A stretch of DNA of 64,000 nt. It comes from Alphaproteobacteria bacterium (lineage in GTDB: Bacteria; Myxococcota_A; UBA796; UBA2385). Location of the stretch: positions 1 through 64,000 of the forward strand of contig JACKEY010000010.1 of NCBI GenBank assembly GCA_020632755.1, written 5' to 3'. The translations under genes were made by a program, and so were the position numbers. This document shows positions 49,100-56,958 of the stretch, in pieces (the stretch's first letter is position 1; each line of letters opens with the position of its first letter). The notes beneath the pieces are model-generated. The model ran no database searches. It saw only the letters and a program-made list of their open reading frames with translations, and was not told the origin of the DNA.

Positions 49100-50623
49100 C
49101 TAGTCCGGCGATCCGGACTCGCCCGAGAGCAGCGCAGCGGCACGCGCCCAGTCCTCCCAACCCGACAGGGTGGCGTCGGACGGTCCCTCTCGACCGACCA
49201 GCCCGGGCAGCAGGCACGCCCAATAGCAGTCCCCCTCGCGGAGGAGCTTCGCGATGACCGGGATCAGCTCGGCGCCATGAACAAGCAACGGGGCTACGCG
49301 CGGATCGTCGCAGGCATCGACAGGAGCGACGCCGTCGCGGGCGAGCTCCATGCGCAGCGTGGCCAGCTCGCTCCCGACGATCTCCTGCCCGAGGGGCAGC
49401 TGGACGTCGGACGCACACGCCGCGAGCGCCAGCTTCACCGCAGGAAGGTGGGTGCCTGCGCGCTCGGCGAGCTCGTCGAGGCGGGAACGCCAGAGCGCGA
49501 CACCATCGACCCGGTCGGACGCGCGGGTGCCACGCACCCCCAGCACGGATGCCAGGAGCATGCCCTTCCAGTACCGCTGATCATGGGCCAGCTGGTAGGC
49601 CTGTTCGGCATGCTCGACGGCACGCTCGGCACTGCGCTCCGCCAGGAGCGCTGCGGACAGCAGACAGGTGCCGAGCGTCTGGGTCCGCCAGTCGCCCAAC
49701 GACTGCGCTTCGATGACGACGTCGCGTGCCATCGGCACGGCGCTGCGCCGACCCGAGATCCAACGGATCCACCCCTGGGTCTTTCGAGACCGGAGATCGA
49801 AGAGTCGGTAGCCCCGGAGCTTCGACGCACCCGTCCGCAGCGCGGCGTAGAGATGGACCCTGCGCCATGCAGACACCGCGCACTCGGAGTCGACGCGACC
49901 GGCCAGCCCATGGAACAGGACGGCGTCGACTGCGTTCACCAGGCGAAAGTCGCTGGCCCAGTTGCGGTAGAGCTCGAGCGTCTCGGTCGGCCATGCAGTC
50001 GGCTGGGGCGACTCGGCTCGGAGCTCGTGGCCGAGCACCAGCAGCGCCGACTCCGCCTGGCCGAAGAAGCCCTCGGTGCGCAGCAGGTTCGCATCTTCCA
50101 GGGCACTGCGCAGTCGCAGATAGGTCTGGGTCTCGTCGTCCTCGGACAGGGCACTCAGGTCGGCGAGGACCTTGCGGGCCGCGGGGAACTCGCCGGCTGC
50201 CCGTAGCCGCTGTGCCTCGAACAGCGCGATGTCGACGAGGAGGTACCAGCGATCGGCGGGTGCCTCGACGCGGTCCGCGGCACTGCGGGCGTCGTTGAGG
50301 AAGAACTTCCAGCTGCTGCGGCCTCGAAGCCAGTCCAGCATCCCGCGGTTGCGGGCCACCCGGGAACGGACTTCCCAGGCGCGTGGCTCGACGCGATCCC
50401 CGGCGGTGGCACGCTTGACGATCTCGTAGGCCTGTTCGAAGTGGTACTCGGCCTCGTGCCAGCGCCCATCGTAGTAGTCACTGTCACCGAGCCGGTTGTG
50501 CTCGTCGGCATCTTCGAGGCTGTCGCGGTGGATGCCTCGGCGCGCGCTGATGCCCGCGTCACCGTCGAACCAACCACCACCCGAGTCTTCGGCAGCAGAT
50601 ACCAATCCCACGTGGTCCAGCAT
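49100..50623 (-). CDS. Helical-repeat (TPR-like) protein paired with kinase
   Basis: A 507-residue soluble protein. Segments such as LGDSDYYDGRWHEAEYHFEQAYEIV, LFEAQRLRAAGEFPAARKVLADLSAL and RAVEHAEQAYQLAHDQRYWKGMLLA fit TPR-like helix pairs throughout. There is no signal, membrane helix or catalytic motif. ATG 50623 has AAGGAG about 10 nt upstream. Third codon positions include many A/T (for example GGA TTG GTA TCT GCT at the start), unlike nearly all other genes here. It is upstream of the small kinase on the same strand and may be its scaffold or substrate. The function is unknown. Confidence 0.75.
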   Translation of the reverse strand: MLDHVGLVSAAEDSGGGWFDGDAGISARRGIHRDSLEDADEHNRLGDSDYYDGRWHEAEYHFEQAYEIVKRATAGDRVEPRAWEVRSRVARNRGMLDWLRGRSSWKFFLNDARSAADRVEAPADRWYLLVDIALFEAQRLRAAGEFPAARKVLADLSALSEDDETQTYLRLRSALEDANLLRTEGFFGQAESALLVLGHELRAESPQPTAWPTETLELYRNWASDFRLVNAVDAVLFHGLAGRVDSECAVSAWRRVHLYAALRTGASKLRGYRLFDLRSRKTQGWIRWISGRRSAVPMARDVVIEAQSLGDWRTQTLGTCLLSAALLAERSAERAVEHAEQAYQLAHDQRYWKGMLLASVLGVRGTRASDRVDGVALWRSRLDELAERAGTHLPAVKLALAACASDVQLPLGQEIVGSELATLRMELARDGVAPVDACDDPRVAPLLVHGAELIPVIAKLLREGDCYWACLLPGLVGREGPSDATLSGWEDWARAAALLSGESGSPD

Positions 50624-51041
50624 GGTTTCGATGCTCCTTCGTGGTCGAGATGGGTGCGGCGAGCATCACGTACTCGCCGGGCGGAGACTGGCAGCCTACC
50701 GCCTCTCGGGGTGACGTGGGAGCCTCAGCGATAGGGAGCCTAATGGAAGCGACAGGTCCAAACCAGCTGTCCGGCTGGAACCTGCCACGCCCTCCGGCGG
50801 GGGACCGCGCGGCCCCACCCCGGCCACAGCGCCGGCCTGCGGCCCGCCCGAGGAGCCTCCTCGACCGCCGACCGCCGGTCGGTCCGGATGGCGCCACTCG
50901 CTCGCCTCGCCGCATTCGCCTCCGCGTCGATCACTCAGTGGTCCCGCGCGCAGGTTCGCTTCCGCGGACGGCCCCGGGTTCACCAGAACGACACATTGCC
51001 CGCCTCTCCGGGCAGCGGCGTTCCGCCCGTACACTCCTCCC
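50624..51041. other. 418-bp intergenic region with no supported gene
   Basis: It separates divergent genes starting at 50623 and 51042. It is less GC-rich near 50640-50760 than surrounding DNA. Short open frames on both strands lack ribosome-binding sites and have Arg/Gly-biased composition typical of shadow frames. No tRNA or insertion-sequence feature was recognised. It probably holds promoters of both genes and may mark one edge of the kinase island. Confidence 0.6.
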
Positions 51042-53018
51042 ATGATCCTCCCCCTCCCCCTGCTCCTCCTCCTCCCCCTGCCCGCGCTGGCCGACGTGCC
51101 GGCCCTGCTCGCCTACGAAGACGCGCTGGACAACGTGGCCGACGGCGACTGGTACGCCGGGAGCGACAACAGCCGGGCCACCCTGGCGTGGGGCCAGTCC
51201 TACGTGATGATGTCCCTGGCCGAGGCGGCGCGCGGCACCGGGGACCGGCGCTACCTGGACCGGCTGTTGCGGCTGGGGGACGACGTGCTCGCGCAGCGCG
51301 ACGACGCCCGCGGGGTCACGGACTACCGCGGGGTCTCGGCCGCCTGCTGGCAGAACACCCACTACCAGCCCGAAGAGCAGCCCTACTGCTATGTCGTGCA
51401 CAGCGGCATGATCGCCCTGCCCCTGGTCGAGGCGGCGCTGCTGGTGGATGCCTGGGACGCCCGCGACGAGCTGGCCTGGGACGGGACCACCTGGGGCGAG
51501 AAGGCCGACGCCTTCGTGGCCGCGGCCGAAGAGATCGCCGACGCCCACGCCGACCAGTGGAACGCCGCCGGCTACTACGTCTTCCGGCCCGACGCGGCCT
51601 TCCTGGCCTATGCCGGCCGCGACCTGCCGCTGAACCAGTCGAACGCGATGGGGCGACTGCACGTGGCCCTGTGGCAGGCCACCGGCGACACTGCGCACCG
51701 GGACAAGGCGACCGCCCTGGCGACGCGCTTCCGGGGCCAGCTGTCGTCCGAAGGCGGCGACCTGCTGTGGAACTACTGGGGCGGGACCTACAGCGGCGCG
51801 GGCGAGGACATCAGCCACGCCGCGATCAACGTGGACTTCGCGGCCCGCTGCGCCGAGGCGGGCATCGTCTTCGACGAGGACGACCTCGACGGCTTCGCCG
51901 CCACCTTCGTGGACCGGGTCTACGTCGACGACGACAGCCTGGCGGACTTCATCGGCGGGGTGTCGGACGGCTCGACCACCGACGGCAGCAGCTACGAGGT
52001 CCAGGCCGGCCGCTGGCTGCGCCTGGCCGCGCTGCGCCCCACCGTCTACACCGCCACCCGGCAGGTCTTCGACGCCCAGGTCGAGCCCGGGACCGTGGGC
52101 AGCGGCTCGACCCTGCTGGGCCTCGCGATGCTGGCCACGCGGGCGCCGGCCCGCTGCGGGCACTTCCCCTACTACGTCGACTGGACCGACCCGATCGACG
52201 GGTGGATCCAGGCGACGGCCTACGGCGCGAACGTGCTGGCCGAGGTCGACGCCTGGGACCAGCCGTGCATGGTGCGGCTGCCGGTGGACGTGCCGCGGGC
52301 GACCACGGTCCAGCAGTGGGACGGCGGCGCCTACCACGACGTCGCGCGCTGGTCGGCGAGCGGCGGCGAGACCACCCGCTGGGTGCCCTACGAGCCGCGC
52401 TGGGCCCACGACTACTGGGCGCCCGAGGACCGGGCCGGCGGCGCCCTGTTCCAGTTCGTGGACAGCTTCGTGTCCGGCGACGGCATCCGCGTCGGGGCGG
52501 AGGAGGAGGCCGTGGCGCCGGTGATCACGTCGACGCCGCCGACGTCGGCCGAGGTGGGGGAGGCGCTGGCCTACGCCGCCGAGGCGACCGCCGCCGAGGT
52601 CGCGTGGTGGTCGCTCGAGGCCGCGCCGACCGGGGCGCGGATCGACGCGACGACCGGGGTGTTGACGTGGACGGTGGCCGGGGACGCGGACTTCGTGCTG
52701 GTGGTCACGACCGACGGGGGCAGCGACCGGCAGGCCTGGACGGTCGAGGTGCCGGGGGAGGACAGCGGAGGAGCGGACGGAGGAGGAGACAGCGGAACCA
52801 CGGACGGCGGAGGAGGCGACAGCGGAGGACACGACAGCGGGCCCGCGGACGGGGGAGGCGGCGACGACGGAGGCGGCGCGGACAGCGGCGACACCGAGGC
52901 CACCGGCACCCGCGTGAAGGAGGGCGGCTGCGGCTGCGCGGCGGGTCCCGCCAGCGGGATGCTGTGGCTCGCCGGCATCGGCGCGCTGGCCGTCCGCCGG
53001 CGGCGCGCCACGGGCTAA
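51042..53018 (+). CDS. Secreted toroid-like protein with MYXO-CTERM tail
   Basis: A 658-residue exported protein. The signal peptide ends near LPALA (residue 17). Residues 20-400 are helical with aromatic and Asp/Asn-rich loops (WGQSYVMMSLAEAARGTGDRRYLDR, HSGMIALPLVEAALL, QSNAMGRLHVALWQATGD, GEDISHAAINVDFAAR), resembling alpha/alpha-toroid sugar-epimerase or polysaccharide-lyase folds. About residues 485-570 read as a putative Ig-like domain (ITSTPPTSAEVGEALAYAAEAT). A Gly/Asp/Ser linker, a CGC patch, one helix and RRRR form a MYXO-CTERM tail. The enzyme class is inferred from pattern only. Confidence 0.8.
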   Translation: MILPLPLLLLLPLPALADVPALLAYEDALDNVADGDWYAGSDNSRATLAWGQSYVMMSLAEAARGTGDRRYLDRLLRLGDDVLAQRDDARGVTDYRGVSAACWQNTHYQPEEQPYCYVVHSGMIALPLVEAALLVDAWDARDELAWDGTTWGEKADAFVAAAEEIADAHADQWNAAGYYVFRPDAAFLAYAGRDLPLNQSNAMGRLHVALWQATGDTAHRDKATALATRFRGQLSSEGGDLLWNYWGGTYSGAGEDISHAAINVDFAARCAEAGIVFDEDDLDGFAATFVDRVYVDDDSLADFIGGVSDGSTTDGSSYEVQAGRWLRLAALRPTVYTATRQVFDAQVEPGTVGSGSTLLGLAMLATRAPARCGHFPYYVDWTDPIDGWIQATAYGANVLAEVDAWDQPCMVRLPVDVPRATTVQQWDGGAYHDVARWSASGGETTRWVPYEPRWAHDYWAPEDRAGGALFQFVDSFVSGDGIRVGAEEEAVAPVITSTPPTSAEVGEALAYAAEATAAEVAWWSLEAAPTGARIDATTGVLTWTVAGDADFVLVVTTDGGSDRQAWTVEVPGEDSGGADGGGDSGTTDGGGGDSGGHDSGPADGGGGDDGGGADSGDTEATGTRVKEGGCGCAAGPASGMLWLAGIGALAVRRRRATG

Positions 53019-53042
53019 GGCGGGGCCTTCTCCGGAGCGCCC

Positions 53043-53873
53043 GTGTCCCCTCGCACCTTCCCCGACGCCGTCGCCCTCGCCGAGCTCGGCGACGGCCGGT
53101 ACTCGACCGTGCTGGACCCCAGCTGGGCCCAGGGCCGCGCGGCCTTCGGCGGCCTGGTGGCCGGGTGGGCGGTCGCCGCCCTGCGCCGACAGGTCGACGC
53201 GACCCTGCCCCCCGGTGACGTGCGCCCCCTGCGCAGCGTGATGGTCGACTTCGTGGCGCCGGTCGCGCCGGGCCCGGTCGAGGTGCGGGCCGAGGTGCTG
53301 CGCAGCGGGTCGTCGCTGACCCAGGGCCGCGCCGAGGTGCTGCAGGACGGGCAGGTCGCCGCCGTGCTGCTCGCGGCCTTCGGCGCCGCCCGCCCGACGC
53401 GCATCCCGTGGGCCCCGGCCCCGCAGCCGCCCCTGCCCGAAGACCGGGTGACCTTCCCCTACATCGAGGGCGTGCTGCCGGCGTTCGTGCAGCACTACAG
53501 CTTCGAGTGGGCGCGGACGAACTTCCCCTACACCGGGGCCGACAGCACCGGGGTGGACGGGCGCGTCCGCCCGGCTACCCCTGCCCCCGTCGACGAGCCT
53601 GCGCTCATGGGCATCATCGACGCCTGGCCGGCGCCCGTGCTGTGCCTGTCGGACCGGCCGATCCCGTCCAGCACGGTGACCTGGTTCGTCAACGTGGTGA
53701 CGCCGCCGCCGGTCGGGGGCTGGCCCGGCGACGGGTGGTTCCGCTACCAGAGCGACTGCGTGGTGAGCGCCGACGGCCACGTGGACATGGACAGCCGGCT
53801 GTGGGGCCCCGACGGTTCCCTGGTGGCGACCAGCCGCCAGCTGGTGGTCGAATTCAGCGGGAGGACCCGATGA
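53043..53873 (+). CDS. Acyl-CoA thioesterase family protein (double hotdog)
   Basis: A 276-residue protein. Typical TesB/thioesterase-like features are WAQGRAAFGGLVAGWAVAALRR near residue 30, LRSVMVDFVAPVAPGPVEVRAEVLRSGSSLTQGRAEVLQDG in the first hotdog, and a second half ending with the GWFRYQSDCVVSADGHVDMDSRLWGPDGSLVATSRQL pattern common to this family. It hydrolyses acyl-CoA thioesters in the cytoplasm. The GTG start lies 24 nt after the previous stop. Its end overlaps the next gene by 4 bp (ATGA). Confidence 0.88.
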   Translation: MSPRTFPDAVALAELGDGRYSTVLDPSWAQGRAAFGGLVAGWAVAALRRQVDATLPPGDVRPLRSVMVDFVAPVAPGPVEVRAEVLRSGSSLTQGRAEVLQDGQVAAVLLAAFGAARPTRIPWAPAPQPPLPEDRVTFPYIEGVLPAFVQHYSFEWARTNFPYTGADSTGVDGRVRPATPAPVDEPALMGIIDAWPAPVLCLSDRPIPSSTVTWFVNVVTPPPVGGWPGDGWFRYQSDCVVSADGHVDMDSRLWGPDGSLVATSRQLVVEFSGRTR

Positions 53874-54682
53874 CGCAGCGCCGCTTCCAGCACCCGATCC
53901 CGGCCCACCGGTTCAGCGACTGGGAAGACGAGTGCCTGCAGCACCTGGTCAACTTCCACAGCATCCGCGATCTCGCGGTGCAGCGGCGGCAGGCCGGCGT
54001 GCTCGGTGACTTCGCGGCGGTGGCCCTGCGGCTGACCTACCTGTCGTGGCTGCGCGGCGCCGCGCCCGAGCGGGTGGCGGCCTTCGCGGGCGACACGGTG
54101 GCGATCACGGCCTGGGCCGCAGGCAACGGCCACCTGTTCGCCCGTCCCTACGAGTACTGGCTGCTGACCTGCCTGGCGGTGGCCATCGACCATCCCGCGG
54201 CCGGCCGGCTGGCGGCCCTGCGGCCCGAGCAGTGGTCCAAGACGCCTCACGCGCTGGTGGTGGGCATGCTGCCGCCGGCCATGGGCGCGCTGGCCAGCCT
54301 GGTGGGCAGCGGGCGCCCGCCCGAGTTCGAGCTGCGCGGGCTGCAGGTCCTGCACCGCGAGCTGCTGGGCAAGGCCGACCACCGCGAAGAAGCCATGCGC
54401 TTCGCCCCGACAGTCGGCGCGATGATCGCGATCCAGGCCAACAGCCGCAAGACCTGGGACGCCGCCTTCCAGGCGCGGGCCGACGGCTGGCGGCAGGAAG
54501 CCATCGCCTTCCCCGAGACCCTGATGTTCGTGCTGGACATCGAGTGGCTGGCGATGATGCGGCTGGCGCGAGAAGCCGGCCTGCGGCTCGCCGAGCCCGA
54601 TCCCTACCGGCCGCACCACCTGCTCGGCAGCAGCAGCGGCGACGAAGGCACGCTGGGAGATCGACTGGGACCGGCTTCCTGA
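53870..54682 (+). CDS. All-helical protein, possibly Imm49-like
   Basis: A 270-residue soluble helical protein, coupled to the thioesterase gene by a 4-bp overlap and preceded by GGAGG. The C-terminal half (RKTWDAAFQARADGWRQEAIAFPETLMFVLDIEWLAMMRLAREAGLRL) resembles the end of the Imm49 immunity family, in which a helix with D-x-x-x-W is followed by a Pro and an AL..LA...G helix. No toxin gene is adjacent, so an immunity role is doubtful. Otherwise it is uncharacterised. Confidence 0.7.
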   Translation: MTQRRFQHPIPAHRFSDWEDECLQHLVNFHSIRDLAVQRRQAGVLGDFAAVALRLTYLSWLRGAAPERVAAFAGDTVAITAWAAGNGHLFARPYEYWLLTCLAVAIDHPAAGRLAALRPEQWSKTPHALVVGMLPPAMGALASLVGSGRPPEFELRGLQVLHRELLGKADHREEAMRFAPTVGAMIAIQANSRKTWDAAFQARADGWRQEAIAFPETLMFVLDIEWLAMMRLAREAGLRLAEPDPYRPHHLLGSSSGDEGTLGDRLGPAS

Positions 54683-54775
54683 CGAGACATCCTGTGACGC
54701 GGTGTTCAGATCCCGCTTCGATCCCGGTCGGCCGGGGCGCCCGTAGAACTCCTCCATCACCCCATGGAGGAACCC

Positions 54776-56902
54776 ATGCGCCTGTCGACCCCTCTCCTGC
54801 TCCTCGCGGCCCTCTCCTTCACTACCGCCTGCGGTGACAAGGACGACGGCGCCGACAGCGGCTCCGACGGGGCCACCGACGGCGCCACCGACGGCGGCGG
54901 AACCGACGGCGGCGGAACCGACGGCGGCGGCACCGACGGCGGCACCGACAGCGGCGGGACCTCCGACGACGACGCGGACGGGGACGGCTACACGGTCGCC
55001 GACGGCGACTGCGACGACGGCGACGCGGCCGTGCACCCCGACGCCACCGAGATCTGCAACGACGGCGTCGACGACGACTGCAACGGCACGGCCGACGACG
55101 CCGACGCGGGCCTGGACACGGCGACGGCGACGAGCTGGTGGATCGACGCCGACGGCGACGGCTGGGGCGGCAACAGCGGGTACATCCGGTGCGAGAACCC
55201 CGGCACGGACACGCTGCCCTACGTGACGGCGATCGGCGACTGCGCCGACGACGACCCCGCCGTACACCCCGACGCCACCGAGGTCTGCAACGACGGCGTC
55301 GACGACGACTGCGACGGGTACGCCGACGACGAGGACGAGGACCTGGACACGGCCACCGCGATCCCGCTGTGGTGGGACCTGGACGAGGACGGCTTCGGCG
55401 ACCCGGAGGCGAGCCTGATGGGCTGCGCCGCCGGCTACGCCCAGGCCGACAACGACCTGGACTGCGACGACACCGACGGGGGGGTGCACCCGGGCGTCAC
55501 CGAGGTCTGCAACGACGGCGTCGACGACGACTGCAACGGCGTGGCGGACGACGACGACGCCGGGGTGGATCCCTCGACCCTGGCGGGCTGGTGGCTGGAC
55601 GCGGACGGCGACGGGCAGGGCGCGGGCGAGACCCTGATGGCCTGCGCTGCCCCCGAGCACTACGTCGACTACGCCGACGACTGCGATGACGGCGACCCGA
55701 CGGTGCACTGGGGCGCGACCGAGGTGTGCAACGGCGGCAAGGACGACGACTGCGACGGCGACGCCGACGACGCCGACGAGGACCTGGACACGTCGACCGA
55801 GTCCGACTGGTACACCGACGACGACGGCGACGGCTACGGCGTGGACTGGGCCGCGAGCGCCTGTGCCGGCCCCACGGGCACCGCCGACCAGGACGGCGAC
55901 TGCGACGACGGAGACGACAGCGTGTACCCGGGCGCGGTGGAGCGCTGCGACGGCGAGGATCAGGACTGCGACGGCGAGGAGAACGCCAGCGGCGCGGCCG
56001 GCTTCTCGCACGCGGGCGGCGGCTGGACCGACCTGTCGTCGGACGTCGACGGCACGACCAGCTCGCCGGAGAGCTGGACGTCGGGCGACGACGGCACGCT
56101 GCACTTCTGCGACGGGACCTTCTACACGACCCTGGAGCTGGCCCACGACGTCGAGGTGGTCGGCCACGGCGAAGTGACCCTGAACGCCCGCGGCAGCGGG
56201 TCGGTGGTGACGGTGGACGGCAGCGCGCTGGCGGTCGGCCTGACCGACCTGACCCTGACCGAGGGCAACGGCAGCAGCGCGCTGCTCAGCGTGAGCGGCG
56301 GCGCCGGCGGCGGGCTGGCCTGCGACGACGGAGACTCGATCATCACGGTGACCCGCGTGCAGTTCGAGGACAACACCGCCAGCTACGGGGGTGCTGTCGC
56401 CATCGGCGAGTGCACGGCGCTCATCGAGGACAGCGTGCTGTCCGGGAACAGCGGCTACAACGGCGGCGCCGTCTACCAGCGCGGCGGGCTGGTGCGGCTG
56501 GTCGACAGCACGGTCGAGGACAACACGGCGACGAACCTGGGCGGCGGCGGCGCCGTCGTCCGCGATGCGGCGGTGGCCGGCACCCCGCTCATCGAGATCA
56601 GCGACAGCTACTTCCTGGACAACAGCGCCGGCGCGGCGGGCGCGCTCTACCTGGGCGACCGGACCGAGGGGATCTGCGAAGGGTCCGGCGACGGCGCCGG
56701 GTTCTGGGGCAACACGACCACCGGATCCGGCACCGGTGCGGTCGAGACCTACGGCGACACCCACTTCCAGGCCGAGCACTGCGACTTCGGCGTGTCGGGC
56801 ACCGACGAGGACAACGGCGACGTGGACGTCGAAGCAGCCGGCAGCGTGTATAGCTACGACGACGACGCGAGCTTCCACTGCCACGAGTCGACCTGCATGT
56901 GA
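54776..56902 (+). CDS. MopE-like metal-binding-repeat lipoprotein with beta-helix
   Basis: A 708-residue lipoprotein. ATG 54776 has GGAGG 5 nt upstream; the signal ends SFTTAC, then GDKDDG and a Gly/Thr/Asp tether. Five tandem putative metal-binding motif repeats (about residues 65-410) share DGDCDDGDAAVHPDATE, CNDGVDDDCNG and DxDGDGxG elements, as in MopE-type proteins that bind copper or calcium. The C-terminal 280 residues have right-handed beta-helix repeats (GGAVAIGECTALIEDSVLSGN, GGAVYQRGGLVRLVDSTVEDN). It is probably outer-surface. It stands alone, convergent with the second kinase cassette. Confidence 0.9.
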   Translation: MRLSTPLLLLAALSFTTACGDKDDGADSGSDGATDGATDGGGTDGGGTDGGGTDGGTDSGGTSDDDADGDGYTVADGDCDDGDAAVHPDATEICNDGVDDDCNGTADDADAGLDTATATSWWIDADGDGWGGNSGYIRCENPGTDTLPYVTAIGDCADDDPAVHPDATEVCNDGVDDDCDGYADDEDEDLDTATAIPLWWDLDEDGFGDPEASLMGCAAGYAQADNDLDCDDTDGGVHPGVTEVCNDGVDDDCNGVADDDDAGVDPSTLAGWWLDADGDGQGAGETLMACAAPEHYVDYADDCDDGDPTVHWGATEVCNGGKDDDCDGDADDADEDLDTSTESDWYTDDDGDGYGVDWAASACAGPTGTADQDGDCDDGDDSVYPGAVERCDGEDQDCDGEENASGAAGFSHAGGGWTDLSSDVDGTTSSPESWTSGDDGTLHFCDGTFYTTLELAHDVEVVGHGEVTLNARGSGSVVTVDGSALAVGLTDLTLTEGNGSSALLSVSGGAGGGLACDDGDSIITVTRVQFEDNTASYGGAVAIGECTALIEDSVLSGNSGYNGGAVYQRGGLVRLVDSTVEDNTATNLGGGGAVVRDAAVAGTPLIEISDSYFLDNSAGAAGALYLGDRTEGICEGSGDGAGFWGNTTTGSGTGAVETYGDTHFQAEHCDFGVSGTDEDNGDVDVEAAGSVYSYDDDASFHCHESTCM

Positions 56903-56958
56903 GCGGGCCGCGGGCCCGGGCGGCAGCCGGGCGGCCGGTCGGGCTGCGCACCCTGGCG

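Noticed and set aside
49277..50206. A 309-codon plus-strand frame inside the helical-repeat gene
   Set aside because: The minus-strand frame is longer, has a Shine-Dalgarno box and normal helical composition; the plus frame has none.
50641..51045. Short ORFs in the gap before 51042
   Set aside because: Frames on both strands are Arg/Gly/Pro-biased with no start signal or domain.
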